Positions 34,320-46,662 are shown, counted from the first letter of the stretch. The stretch is DNA of 64,000 nucleotides from Saposhnikovia divaricata (GCA_036435485.1 CM071596.1:18130001-18194000), one strand, 5' to 3'. The notes: generated from the sequence alone by a model not told the origin. Numbers and translations: made by a program.

Positions 34320-34520
34320 CTTCCTGCTTCATAAAACTCGTGCAAGACCTTAATTCTTTCACAAGCTGACTGAAGAAACATCAAAATTCTATTCCCCTTC
34401 TTTCTAACATCAGTATTATCATCGGGAACCTTTATGCTTTAAATTCCCTCATCTTTTTGCCATGATGGTGTCAATCCCATTATTGCTATCACCGATTTTG
34501 TAGATGCATCTAATCAAAAG
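34320..34520 (-). pseudogene. Captured exon pieces, parent unknown
   Basis: Minus-strand readings STKSVIAIMGLTPSWQKDEG (about 34440-34510) and NRILMFLQSACERIKVLHEF (about 34325-34395) look like protein-coding exon but end in stops or shifts. I could not name the family. Confidence 0.4.
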
Positions 34521-34831
34521 TAAAAAAATATTTGTGGCATGCTATTGTTTATTTAGACACAAAAGGTAATACATTAAATATTTCTTCAGATTTTTAAAAT
34601 AGTTTAGGATAAACATATTTTAGGGAATATGATCATATTGGTATCAGTACTTAGTTGTGTGTGTGACTAAGACAAAATACTCCCAACTAACTAAAAAACT
34701 AACTACATGTATCATTTATGTGTGTCTTCGTAAATATACACATCAAGGGTAAGCAACTGAATCCAAAAGCAATACAAAAGGAAAAATGAGACACATGCAT
34801 ATAAGAGGGTATACATATATATAGAGATATA

Positions 34832-36230
34832 CCATGGTCTAATGCGCATTATATATGTTCCATGCTGTTTGGATGGTATGTGGTTCAGTTTTTCAATTAC
34901 TGTACTCATATGGGACCAATTCTGCAGTAATATCAGAACATAAAAATGTGAACAGAAGCAGTAAATTAATTTAATAATGTGGTCTTATTGCTTGCACACG
35001 ATAAAAACATGTCCAGTATGTTTATTGTCTTGTACCTGCATTGCTATGACATCTGCATGGTCGATAACTAAAACCTGCTCATACAAAAGCCCTCCAGTAA
35101 TTATGGTATAGTTGGAAAAAGCATAATCAGGAATAGTGAAATGCCCAATTCTTACTTCCCTGAGGAAACAAAGTTATACCTCTATAGAAGACAAATAATC
35201 CGTATCTTTTTCCTTGTCTATTTCAGCCTCTCCGATTTTCTGATGACAGCCAATAAAGACATCAATTGTCACATAATTCAGGGATGCCACCATTTAATTA
35301 AACAAAGAGAGCAGAAGTCCCCGTAAAGATTATCATTATATGAAATGGATCAAAAGGTTTAAAAAGTATTAAAAATATACAATATAGATCGAAACAGCAA
35401 CACAATGTGTATTAATAAGGTTAAGATAGAATACAATATGTACAACACTTCAAATGTTTATAAAATGGCAAAGGCAGCAGTTAATTATCAATTGATATAA
35501 AATACTATGCTAAAACAAAATCACCAGGAACAAGAACAGGCAATGAGACTGCACACACATTTTCCAGAGTATACTACATGGCCAATGCGTAAAATAATTT
35601 TTCAGTGATAATACAAAGTTAAGATTACCAGAAGAATATAGAGACACAACTAACAAGCCATTATTAATTTTGACATGCAATCAGATCACTTACAGTGATT
35701 AAACCTAGAGGAGAAGCCACAATCATGTCTGAGGAATAAAAATCATTATACAACTTTATGCTCCTCCTAAAAAAGTAAAACCCATATAAACTCGAAATAA
35801 AATGATGGAAAACTAGAAAGAAAATCAAAGAAGTACATATGCAAAACAATAAACCCTTCGGTTATACAAGTATTTTTATTAAAATATAGTTTCCCAATAC
35901 AACTGCACAGCACCAAATCTATCTCTGACATAATTAAAGATCCAAATTCAAATACTTTCTTTTCTTATCATTATAAATTCACATTGACCAGCAGTGCTAC
36001 TTTGACAATCAAACACAAAGAGAATATTTAAATAAGTTCATATTAGCAATACCTAGTAAACTTGATGCCTATCATAAAGTGATCATTGTTATTTCCGCCG
36101 AAAAGTGCCTGAAAGTCAGATGGCTTTGAAGACTTCTGAGATTTAGAGTTCTCTGTCTCATCAATTGCATCTGTTGCAGTTCCATAATCATCTGAAAAAC
36201 GGTCATTGCTCTCCACATTGACCTTCAATA
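34832..36230 (-). pseudogene. Captured UTP25-like gene segment, five exon pieces with introns
   Basis: UTP25 (also called DEF) is a nucleolar protein of the small-subunit processome. Minus-strand pieces in protein order: 36228-36053 (KPSDFQALFGGNNNDHFMIG and IKFTR, donor gt); 35767-35696 (LYNDFYSSDMIVASPLGLIT, donor gtaagt); about 35240-35181 (KIGEAEIDKEKDTDYLSSIE, donor gtataa); 35074-35036 (VLVIDHADVIAMQ, preceded by gagcag and followed by gtacaa); 34921-34834 (NWSHMSTVIEKLNHIPSKQH). Order and splice sites follow the family, so genomic DNA with introns was captured. N-terminal and C-terminal parts are missing, so it is not a working gene. Confidence 0.8.
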
Positions 36231-36458
36231 TAAGAGAATTATAGAAGATATTAGCAGTTGAAAGCCTCTTTTCTGCGTTAATTTGTTCTATTTTCTGAGA
36301 ACTGGTACAGCAAAAGGACTCCTCTTGGAAATAGAGTACTAAGTTCTTAATATCATGTATGATGATGAAATTAAAATACTCACCTCACCAGAGAATAGTT
36401 ACTTAATTCTACCTTCTATTAGTTGGTCAAGAAAATGTTTGTTATTAGTTCTCATCAA

Positions 36459-36560
36459 TATCGATTATTCTTTTTAAAATCAAGCTGTGAGTAATTCTAT
36501 CAGCCATATCATCTTTCAACATTCAAGTTACTTTTTCACAAGTGTCTGCTCGAAGCTGCT
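36459..36560. repeat. Inverted repeat inside CACTA A, right arm
   Basis: Complement of the arm at 34259-34310, reading tatcgattattctttttaaa onward to ctatcagccat. Confidence 0.8.
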
Positions 36561-36795
36561 TTTCAGGAGGATAAACAAATAGGACCAATATTATGAACTG
36601 TCTACACAACAGAGAATATACAAACAAATATCACGACATAGGTTCAATTAGAATAATTAAACACACTATAAAACATAAAAACACACAGAACTGTCCAAAT
36701 TGAACAATTCACATTACTAATTAACATCTAAAAAATTCTAAAAACAAATCAAATGAAAGAGAAAATATAGCAAATTAACCAACTAAAAATCAATA

Positions 36796-37130
<335 letters not shown>

Positions 37131-37590
37131 AATCAGTTGGAGATCGATGGAGACTGATTATAGAGAGAGTAAACTCAAATAAGTTGGAGATTACCTATAT
37201 AAAACTCCAGAATAATAGTCCCAAAGTTGAAGCTCTAATTATACCCCAAAATAAAACCCTAATTACCTGCAATTTCAAAAGAAAATTGAAATAGTAAAGA
37301 TACCAATTAATCGAAAAGGAGAATTAATGTGTATTCAATTACCAATTATAGTGTAGAGAGTATAAATGGAATTTGTGGAGAGAAATTGAGGAGAGAATGC
37401 AGAGAGACTTGTGGAGAGAGAGAGAGAGCAGTGAGACCTGAGGTAGTGTCTTTGGGAAAGGGGAGTATTTTTGGGGGAGTAATGTTTGTTTTTGTCTGAA
37501 TTATTTCGTTAAGGAGGGAAAATGTCCGCCAAAATTTTTCATCTCGGGACCAGCTAAAGGCTGTGTGTTGCTTACGTGTATGTGATTTTT
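37131..37590. other. Interior of CACTA A between the GA tract and the satellite array
   Basis: No coding potential recognised. It includes further short GA runs (about 37380-37430). It may be promoter-side sequence captured with the minus-strand gene. Confidence 0.4.
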
Positions 37591-37599
37591 TTTTTAATT

Positions 37600-39210
37600 T
37601 TAAATTTTTAACAATTTAGAAAAAATTATAACATGACGGATACTTGTACAAAATTTAAAATTTAAATTTTTAAACATTTTGGAATTTTAAAAAAAAAATT
37701 ATCACAACACTAAAATTGTTAGATGTTAACATGTGTACAATTGGATCATCAAAAAAATAATTAAAAAAATAAAATCATCATTCGGGACAATACTAGTTAC
37801 AAAGAAAGTCTACTTTGACCGTTTTAACCATTACAAAACCAAACCAAATAAATCTAGGATTTTTTAAAAAAATTGCCACATCACTAAAATCGTTATATCT
37901 TGACATCCGTATGATTGGAACGTCGAAAAAATAATTTTAAAAAATAGATTCATCATTCGGGACAAGAATATTTAAAAGGAAAGTCCACTTTGACCGGTTT
38001 GACCTTTATAAAACAAAACCAAATACATCTAGGAAATTTTTTAAAAAATTACCGCATCACTAAAATCGTTATATCTTGACATCCGTACGTTTGGAACGTC
38101 GAAAAAATAATTTAAAAAAATAGATTCATCATTCGGGACAAGACTAGTTAAAATGAAAGTCTACTTTGACCGGTTTGACCGTTATAAAACCAAACCAAAT
38201 AAATCTAGCAAATTTTTTAAAAAATTACCACATCACTAAAATCGTTAGATCTTGACATCCGTACGTTTGGAACGTCAAAAAAGTAATTGAAAAATATAAA
38301 TTCATCATTCGGGACAAGACTAGTTAAAAGGAAAGTGTACTTTGACCGGTTTGACCGTTATAAAACCAAACCAAATACATCTAGAAATTTTTTTAAAAAA
38401 TCACCACATCATAAAATCGTTAGATCTTTATATCCATACATTGGGAACGTCGAAAAAATAATTTAAAAAAATAGATTCATCATTCGGGACAAGACTAGTT
38501 AAAAGGAAGGTCGACTTTGACCGGTTTGACCGTTATAAAACCAAACCAAATACATCTAGGAATTATTTTAAAAAATTACCACATCACTAAAATCATTATA
38601 TCTTGATATCCGTACGGTTGGAACGTCGAAAAAAAATTTAAAAAAATAGATTCATCATTCGGGACAATACTAGTTAAAATGAAAGTCCACTTTGACCGGT
38701 TTGACCGTTATAAAACCAAACCAAGTACATATAGGATTTTTTTTGAAAAATTACCGCATCACTAAAATCGCTATATCTTGACATCCATGTGACTGGAACG
38801 TCAAAAAAATAATTTAAAAAAATAGTTTCATCATTCGGGACAAGGCTAGTTAAAAGGAAATTTCACTTTGACCGGTTTGACCGTTATAAAACCACACCAA
38901 ATACATATAGGATTTTTTTTTGAAAAATTAGCGCATCACTAAAATCATTATATCTTGACATCCGTGCGATTGGAACGTCGAAAAAATAATTTAAAAAAAT
39001 ATATTCATCATTCGGGACAAGACTAGTTAAAAGGAAAGTCCACTTTGACCGGTTTGACCGTTATAAAACCACACCAAATACATATAGGAATTTTCTTGAA
39101 AAATTAACGTATCACTAAAATCATTATATCTTGACATCCGTGTGATTGGAACGTCGAAAAAATAATTTAAAAAAATAGATTCATCATTCGGAACAATACT
39201 AGTTAAAAAA
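37600..39210. repeat. 175-bp tandem array inside CACTA A, nine copies
   Basis: The word catcattcgg (or catca-ttcgg variants) starts at 37776, 37951, 38128, 38303, 38478, 38653, 38829, 39006 and 39182, a spacing of 175-177 bp. Units share tttgaccggtttgaccgtta, catcactaaaatcgttatat, ttgacatccgtacg and aacgtcgaaaaaataat. The core ccgtacggttg...cgtcgaaaaaataattnaaaaaa parallels the 174-bp monomer at the left end of the window. Neighbouring units are similar but not identical. Confidence 0.95.
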
Positions 39211-40017
39211 ATAGGTAATGCAACACTTTAAACAGCAAATGCAACACTACTGGTAGCTAATGCAACGCTTCTGACACGTTAGCAAATGCCACGTCAGCAT
39301 AGGTGTGTCCCACCACTGCCACGTCAGCAATTGTGGGGCCCATAATTAACACATCAGCATTGGTTGTCCTCCTGCCACATCACCCTTGTGGGCCCCACAC
39401 TGCCACGTCAACAGTGGTGGGTCCCACACTGCCACGTCAGACTTTTAAAAAAAAACCTAATGCAACACTTCAAACAGCAAATGCAACACTACTGGTATCT
39501 AATGCAACACTTCTGACATGTCAGCAAATGCCACGTCAGCGGATGTGGCTCCCACAATTACCACGTCAGCATTGTTTGCCCTCCTGCCACGTCACCCTTG
39601 TGGGCCCCACATTGCCACGTCAGTAGTGGTGGGTCCCACACCTGCCACGTAAGAATTAAAATATATATATCTAATGCAACACTTCAAATAGCAAATGCAA
39701 CACTTCAAATAGCAAATGCAACACTACTGGTATCTAACGCAACACCACAATTGCCACGTCAGCAAATGCCAGGTCAGCACATGTGGGTCCCACTTCTGCC
39801 ACGTCATCATTTATTTTAATAAAAAAAATATCTAATGCAACACCAGCAGTTAGTGTTGCATATTGTGAAACACTGTTGGTAATATGCAACACTAAATTGT
39901 ATCTAACGCAACACCATTTCAGCGCAGTTGCAAAAGACCCAAAATTTCTAGCTAACGAAACGCTTTCTGTGCAGCACTTTGTAAAAAGCGTTGCGTATGT
40001 GCGTTTATGGCGTAGTG
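39210..40017. repeat. Right subterminal and terminal repeats of CACTA A
   Basis: Dense atgcaacact and tgccacgtcagca repeats in a partly tandem pattern (about 39220-39460, 39460-39660, 39660-39840), then the terminal repeat. Open frames at 39303, 39598 and 39783 are repeat artefacts. Confidence 0.85.
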
Positions 40018-40194
40018 TGTGCTTCGATTATTTTTTCTTCTCGTTTTCTTCTTCAAATCAGTTATTTTTTTTATTGGAAGGTATTAATTTATTTTTAATC
40101 AAGATCTACGACGGTGGTTCTTCGTCGAAAAAGCCATTGGAGTATGGTGGTTGTGATGAATTGGGGGCTGAGATTGTTTAGGGTTAGTGGTGGA

Positions 40195-40290
40195 TGCTAT
40201 TAGACCTCTCGCTTCCCAGCCCTCACAATGTGCCTATGTATTCCTATTATAGGGAATCAAGCCCACGTAGTTCTTGGAGAGTAAAAAATC
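40195..40290. repeat. Short LTR-like fragment related to the Tat LTR
   Basis: Contains cctcacaatgtgcctatgta, then attatagggaatcaagcc and acgtagttctt. These line up with cctcacagaatgcctacgta, tattagagaatcaagcc and acgtagttctg of the LTR at 11576-12071. Only about 95 bp can be matched. Confidence 0.55.
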
Positions 40291-42044
40291 CAATTGGGAT
40301 GGCATGATCTTGATTAGTTTTTTTATCTAAACAATTATTTCATTCTACACTAAAGTAATTTTACCAAGTCCATCTATTTAAATTAATACTTAAACTCCTT
40401 CCGACAAATTTGATTTTCACTCCAGTATTAATTTCACTGCATTCTCTTACATTACGTCTGTGGTTGGATCTTAAATATCATTTTGCATGATAGATTGCTC
40501 ACTGATAGATCTCCTTCATGAGTAACAAAGAAGGAAGCTAGCTAGAATGCACAATTATGATTTGGGGATCACAGTAACCGGACTAGATCACCTTAGATAG
40601 ATTATTTTTAAATAAACAATAAATTAATACAGGTGCATGATTACATTTAGTCTCTACATATAATTTGATTTTTAGAAAATTTTGAGAAAAACTTTAGCAA
40701 ACCTCTCTTATTCCCTTATCCCTACAAAATTGTCAATTGTTACTGGCTAGTTTCAAGCACATTATACTGTATTTGGAAAAAATATTAGATCATAGATGTA
40801 TGTGAGGAAGGAAAAATTAAATGTCATAAAGTTCCTAGTTCCTGGATTAATAGTAAATTTATCAGCTAATACAAGGAGTAAGCATCCTAACTAAACAGGT
40901 TTAGTAACTGTTGTTTTAAAATTCCAGTGTCAGCATTCTGGATGTAAATGCTTCTACTCTGCGACAAACAAATAAGTGGCAAAAGTGCTTCGCTGCCTAC
41001 GAAGTCAGGTTGTGTAGCCTTATACTTGGGTTGGAAAACCCATTAAGATTCAATTTAAGGAAAATACCAAGTTAAACCACCTAACCCGTGGTAGTGTTCT
41101 AAAAAGAAGCTAACGACACTATCAAACTATGTAATTAAGCTTGAGGGTGTGCGCAAGTGGTTGTCTAGCAACTTCCGGCTCATCTGCAAATACAAATTTA
41201 ATTAACAAGTACACTAAACCTTTTTTGGTTTATTTTAAATCTTGTAATCGAAAATTATTCGTAAATTGTTTCAAATTAAGTAAACTCTGTAATGAAAGCG
41301 GACATAAAACTTGAGTTATGCTAACAATTAACAAATATGCATTTTAAGTTTTAACATGTTACTAGGTATACACAAGAAATATCAAAAAGAGAAATTGAGG
41401 CTGGTGAGTGACCATCGTATTTATGTTCAATGTTCATGCAATATACCCTTTGCTATACATTTCATGATAAATAAATTCATGTAATTTGTGTTCAAAACTC
41501 ACATATAATTATTTCTCCTTTGCTATGTAATTACAAATTGAGTTTCTTAACATTTATACGGGACAATATTGTTTAAATTGTTAAGATGTTGGAGGAAATT
41601 AATGAAAAAAACTATTTCTAACCAACATTGTTAAGAATCCAATGAAACTCTTGCCTGTAAAGTTATAAGAAATCGGTTTAGGGTGTTTGTATACATAATG
41701 ATAAAAAGTAGGGATAAGTGACCGGAAGGCAATTTTAGTTTTAGTGTTGTGTATGATAGTTAGTAATACAAGCTTAGATATTGTTATAGGGAGAATTTGA
41801 TATAATAACACGAAATCGAAGATGTGTTGGAATATTAGAGTGATTTTGTATTTTTATGTTACTCGGATTTAGGGTTTATAAAAAAGATGGGCTTAACTTG
41901 GTAGGTGTCTCGATTTTGTATCGGATCCCCTTGCCAAGATGCATGCATACCAATTTATATTGGATCAAGCCTACACAACTTTGTTAATGTGCAGTTCTGT
42001 GCAATTGTGTTTAAGAGATTTTAGGGATAAACTTTGTTAATGTG
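40291..42044. other. Unassigned, mostly AT-rich stretch
   Basis: No gene recognised. Around 40960-41130 is a segment similar to 56440-56575 (shared words: caggttg, tagcctta, gattca, ccgtggtaatgttt-like). This is an unclassified dispersed repeat. Confidence 0.4.
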
Positions 42045-43448
42045 AGCAATTACTAATTTTTTTTTTGACGAACAAAAAAAATTTATTAGTACTAAACATT
42101 GGAACCCAGCCGGGACAAACCCCCGAACTGTCAACTACAACCTGATTGTGAAACAAACAACGAGCTAAACAAATAGTCGATTTATTTTCAGATTGCTTAA
42201 CACATATAATATAAATATTCTTAACAATAAAAATGATTACAAAGGTTTCCTGAGCTATCCGGTCAACACCAACATTTCTGAAAATAGTAGCATCACAATT
42301 GACCTGCTCACATAAAAATTCGGTGATAGTCCGATGTTCATACAGCAGTTATAACAACTGAGGTTGGGGGTACAAATGCCCCCAAATATAGAACAATCTT
42401 TCGTTGTGCAAGATGATCTCTCGCAATAATCACCACCGTTCCAGATTCGAAGTGGGCTTCCCAGATCTCCCAATACACCATAGAAATCATTCTTAAAATA
42501 ACACGACAATAAATCAAAACGCAACAAAAACACTCCAAAAGGTGAGACATAAACCACTCCAAAATAAGAGACATAAAGCACCCAAAACAATGGATGCAAG
42601 AATCAAAAATATCACCCAAATATGAAGATTATTGAAAATTATTGAAAAATAATAATAATAAAACAGGAGAAAGGAGAAACCCCTTTTGGAGTGTTAAAAA
42701 AAATTTATTAGTACTAAACATTGGAACCCAGCTGGGACAAACCCACGAACTGTCAACTACAACCTGATTGTGAAACAAACAACGAGCTAAACAAATTGTC
42801 GATTTATTTTCAGATTGCTTAACACATAGAATATAAATATTCTTAACAATAAAAATGATTACAAAGGTTTCCTGAGCTATCCGGTCAACACCAACATTTC
42901 TGAAAATAGTAGCATCACAATTGACCTGCTCACATAAAAAATCGGTGACAGTCCGATGTTCATACAGCAGTTATAACAACTGAGGTTGGGGGTATAAATG
43001 CCCCCAAATATAGAACAATCTTTCGTTGTGCAAGATGATCTCTCGCAATAATCACCACCGTTCCAGATTCGAAGTGGGCTTCCCAGATCTCCCAATACAC
43101 CATAGAAATCATTCTTAAAATAACACGACAATAAATCAAAACGCAACAAAAACACTCCAAAAGGTGAGACATAAACCACTCCAAAAGAAGAGACATAAAG
43201 CACCCAAAAAAATGGATGCAAGAATCAAAAATATCACCCAAATATGAAGATTATTGAAAATTATTGAAGAAAAAAAATAATAAAACAAGAGAAAGGAGAA
43301 GATGGATCTCCTGCAATGGCTATGGTTGGAGTATAGGGGAAGAGGAGGCGACGGGTGAGGAAAGATATGGGAGACAGAGGAGGTAGACTCTCATTAGGTT
43401 TTAACTTTTTCTTTTCTATTTTTTAATTTTTCAGCAATTACTGATTTT
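42045..43448 (-). mobile_element. Poly(A)-tailed retroposon with TSD and internal duplication
   Basis: Flanked by agcaattactaatttt (42045-42060) and agcaattactgatttt (43433-43448), a 16-bp TSD with one mismatch. A T-run at 42057-42066 is a poly(A) tail for a minus-strand element. A long TSD plus terminal A-run is the signature of LINE-machinery insertion. Inside are two ~606-bp copies (42074-42681 and 42696-43301) with a 622-bp period and only scattered differences. Minus-strand frames of 93 and 114 codons are nearly the same in both copies (for example IARDHLAQRKIVLYLGAF). I do not recognise a LINE enzyme domain, so it could be a LINE end, a SINE-like element or a processed transcript. Confidence 0.65.
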
Positions 43449-43794
43449 ATTTGATTTAATCTTGACGTTGTGATATCTTCCTGATTTGAAGAATATCGTT
43501 TGGAGATATTTTCAGTTATTGATTGATTAAGATTGATTATTTCCTCGTTTCAGGAAGAGATTATTAATTAGCGACTAAACAATAATTATTAATCTGAATT
43601 AATAATTAATTATCATATTAGAAATTTGGGAGATTAGTAGAACATGCCAAAAATATGGCATAACAAATATAATAAGAACTGTTGGACAATAAAGCGAATT
43701 AAATCTAATAATAGCATATAAAAAATTAATACATTAAATTTATATTTTAGATAAATATTCCAAATTTATCTTTTAGATAATTAAATTTCAAACT
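43449..43794. other. AT-rich stretch
   Basis: No gene or repeat recognised. Confidence 0.4.
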
Positions 43795-43885
43795 ACTATT
43801 TGTTTTCCATTTTTTCCGAGTCTCAACATTACACAGTTAAAGTGCATTTTTAACAATTGGAGTGGCAAAGAGTTTACTATCTAAT

Positions 43886-43985
43886 ACTCCCTCCATCCCG
43901 TAAATATAGTCTGGTTTGACTTTTTGACTGAAAATAAGAATAGTAAATATTTGTGGTTTTTGTAATAAGTATAGTACTGTACAAA
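43886..43985. mobile_element. Stowaway-like MITE fragment
   Basis: Begins tactccctccatcccgtaaa, the usual Stowaway end. The matching other end is not present. It is absent from the left copy of the duplication, so it inserted after duplication or was lost there. Confidence 0.55.
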
Positions 43986-44570
43986 GAATGCACCAACTAT
44001 ACGGTTAAGTTACGAACTTTCATATATGACATTTCCCGAGTAAATTCCGCCAAGAAATATTACAAAAACTATGAATCCTCAAGGACCTTTATATTAAACC
44101 AACAGATCAGAACAAGTGTAGGCTCAGCTTTTCTTCCCTTATCTATGAACTATGGGGAGCCTGGACTAGTAGTGCAACATTAATTATTAGTTTTGGATAT
44201 TGGCTTCTATGCATGTTGTGTTCTCCATATTAATTTGTGAAAAGGGAATTGATTTACATCTCATTCGCTTCATTGGCATTACCAATGCCCAGAAAGAACT
44301 CTCCGCAGAGCACATTCTGGTTTTCGCTTCTCCACAACCGGAAAATTTTCTCCATGAGCAGCAAGAAACCCCAAAACATCAATAACTTCTCCAGTTCAAT
44401 ACAGTGTTTGCATCCACTAATTTTAGAAATAATATTTTGTCTCCATACATAAAAACGACCACAGTTTAACTTTCAGAAAATTTCAAGACAATAATTTACA
44501 CAGGGCTTATTACACAAGTTTTATGATTCTTATGAATACTACAGAAGTTTTTAAGTTGTCAAGAAACCAA

Positions 44571-44586
44571 TTTTTTTTTTTTTTTA
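44571..44586 (-). other. Poly(A) tract downstream of the cyclin gene
   Basis: A run of about 15 T on the plus strand, about 100 bp beyond the cyclin stop codon. In the gene's sense it is a 3' A-run right after a short 3' UTR, as left by retroposition. I could not find a convincing TSD. Confidence 0.65.
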
Positions 44587-44683
44587 TGGATAATGACACT
44601 TCAAGATTTTTCTTTCTCCGTCACCTCAACAATGTTCAACATCCATCAAGCCTACTAGCCTAGCACATATTGTACCAATGTGT

Positions 44684-45742
44684 CTAATTTAGCTTCCTCC
44701 TCTTAGTGTTTTCACTACAATGAGAAGAGTGTACACAACTTCCAACTGTTGTTTCATCACTTCTACAGCTTATGCAAGCAGCATCTATCACACCAATCGA
44801 GCTTTGGGGAAATGATGATCGGATTAATCCATTTGAACCGTTACTACTAATTGCACTTAATGATGATGACGATGATGATTTCTTCATCAGTTCAACACAC
44901 TTTGCCACTCTATCCTTTCGTAAATGGTGATCAAGTTGATATAATGCTTTCTCGGTATCAACTATTTGATTTTCTCCAGCAACAGACAGAGCCACTGCTA
45001 CTGCAATTTCAGAAGGCCTGAATTCCAAGAAGTCAATCCCTATGATCATTCTTAATATAAGCTGTGTTGATCTGAAAACTGGAAATCTTGATGCAATATG
45101 ATCTCCCATTATTTGCGTAAGGAAACAATCAACAAATGAGAACGGGGTGACTGATTGCATTCTCCACTTCAACGTACTTAAAACAAGAAATTCCATCCTT
45201 TGTATGGTTTTTGCTTCAAACAGAAACTTTGATTCACCAACCTGTAAATTTAAGCATAGTGGCACTTCAGTCTCCTCCACTTTGGCTGCGAGAGATAAAC
45301 ATGCGACAGCCAACAATTGCATCATCCATTCTTTGCCAGTCGGTAACTCATAGGCAGAGAGGAATCTATCCAAGTAGTTTACGGATAAATATGCACTCAG
45401 AGGTCCGAAATTGAAATGTGAATGAGCCTTTACAATCCAATCAACAGCCTCTTGTCTAGCCTTCAAATTTAAGTCCCTATTTCGCAATCTTTGCATATAA
45501 TCATGTGCAGGCAAATGCTCACATTCTTTCGCAAACATCGAATCTACACACTCATCACTTTGCAATGGTAATAAACCACTCATAAAGCCTTCTTGAACGT
45601 TAAAGTTTCGATTTTGATCACTACCCATGTCATAAAAATTAGTACTTTGACACTCTTCAACAACATCATCATCGAAATAAATACTTTCATTTTCTTCAGC
45701 ACACAATAGGGTTGATATATCACAATCAAGACTGAGAGCCAT
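44684..45742 (-). CDS. CYCD2: D-type cyclin, CYCD2 group, intronless
   Basis: 352 codons, close to the 361-383 usual for CYCD2. D-type cyclins pair with CDKA to phosphorylate the retinoblastoma-related protein at G1/S in the nucleus. The Rb-binding LxCxE motif is LLCAE at residues 12-16. Cyclin box N covers about 85-195 (ARQEAVDWIVKAHSHFNFGP, NYLDRFLSAYELPTGKEW, LSLAAKVEETEVP). The C-terminal cyclin fold follows (GIDFLEFRPSEIAVAVALS). The tail SSIGVIDAACISCRSDETTV ... KRRKLN matches the CYCD2 C-terminus better than CYCD1 or CYCD3. Plant CYCD2 genes normally have several introns; this one has none and is followed by an A-run, so it is probably a retrogene. All key residues appear present; it is likely functional if transcribed. 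The subgroup call is firmer than the exact member. Confidence 0.92.
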   Translation of the reverse strand: MALSLDCDISTLLCAEENESIYFDDDVVEECQSTNFYDMGSDQNRNFNVQEGFMSGLLPLQSDECVDSMFAKECEHLPAHDYMQRLRNRDLNLKARQEAVDWIVKAHSHFNFGPLSAYLSVNYLDRFLSAYELPTGKEWMMQLLAVACLSLAAKVEETEVPLCLNLQVGESKFLFEAKTIQRMEFLVLSTLKWRMQSVTPFSFVDCFLTQIMGDHIASRFPVFRSTQLILRMIIGIDFLEFRPSEIAVAVALSVAGENQIVDTEKALYQLDHHLRKDRVAKCVELMKKSSSSSSLSAISSNGSNGLIRSSFPQSSIGVIDAACISCRSDETTVGSCVHSSHCSENTKRRKLN

Positions 45743-45861
45743 TCCTATGAATAATACTTGTACGGAAATGAATAAATGATGATAAAAGATGTTATTTTTG
45801 ATATATGAAATAATGAGAAATAAAGAAATGGATGTGGTGATACAAGAAAGAAGGGGGGAGG

Positions 45862-45872
45862 TTTATATATAA
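45862..45872 (-). promoter_or_regulatory. Putative TATA box of the cyclin gene
   Basis: Reads ATTATATATAAAC on the minus strand about 120 bp before the ATG. The decayed copy has the same place with 4 bp missing. Confidence 0.45.
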
Positions 45873-46662
45873 TAGAGAAATGTGCATTCTGTGTTAATGG
45901 GGTTTTGAATTTTTTGCAAATTTGGAGAAGTTGAAAGGGAAAAGAGAAAGATGTGTCTATTCACCAGTCAAAATATGAATTTACATTTTTTTTTTGTTCT
46001 GGAATATTAAATTAAAATTTTTAAAAGTAAATTGGATATAATTTTTTTCCTAATACGTTTTTATCAATTGGAAATTCCAAGATATGTTTTTCAGGATTGA
46101 GTACATATCTACCCGAATATCCATTATAGTATGGGATATATCATTCAATTTTTAAAAAAAAAACTATTTTTTTAAAAAAAATATGTTCCCCAAAAATTTA
46201 AAAATAACATTTTTTGAAATATGCGATTAAAAATTGTATATTCAATAGGTAAAATTTAAAAATAAATATTTTAATTATTCAGCCTAAGAAAATGGTATTT
46301 TCGGTCATTACCAATATAAACTTTTCACGTCTTTGCGTCAAGTACATACATTTTTTATCATTACACTTGCATGCCGAATGAATTCATGTAATTTGGGCTA
46401 AAATAAATCAATTTATGTAGTTTATCTTTAAGTATCGAATCAAAAACAAAATTTATATATGTTACAAATAATTCATCTCAATTATATTATAATGTTTAAA
46501 TACTAGGATATTGGAGGAGACTAACAAATTGTAATAAGTAAATGAATCACAAATATTATAAGTATTTTATTAATCAAGTTTTAAAATGCCTATATTTTTT
46601 CGTCAAATCCTATTTTGGTAATGACATCAGATTCACTTTGCTTGTTCAACATTACAAAGACT

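Larger units (their letters stand above)
43795..46662. repeat. Segmental duplication, right (intact) copy
   Basis: Partner of 4638-7580. It holds the open cyclin gene and about 900 bp on each side. It differs by a Stowaway-like piece at 43886-43985 and by several small indels. Confidence 0.85.

Noticed and set aside
39303..40181. Threonine/alanine-rich frames at the right end of CACTA A
   Set aside because: Products of the subterminal repeats; peptides repeat with the DNA.
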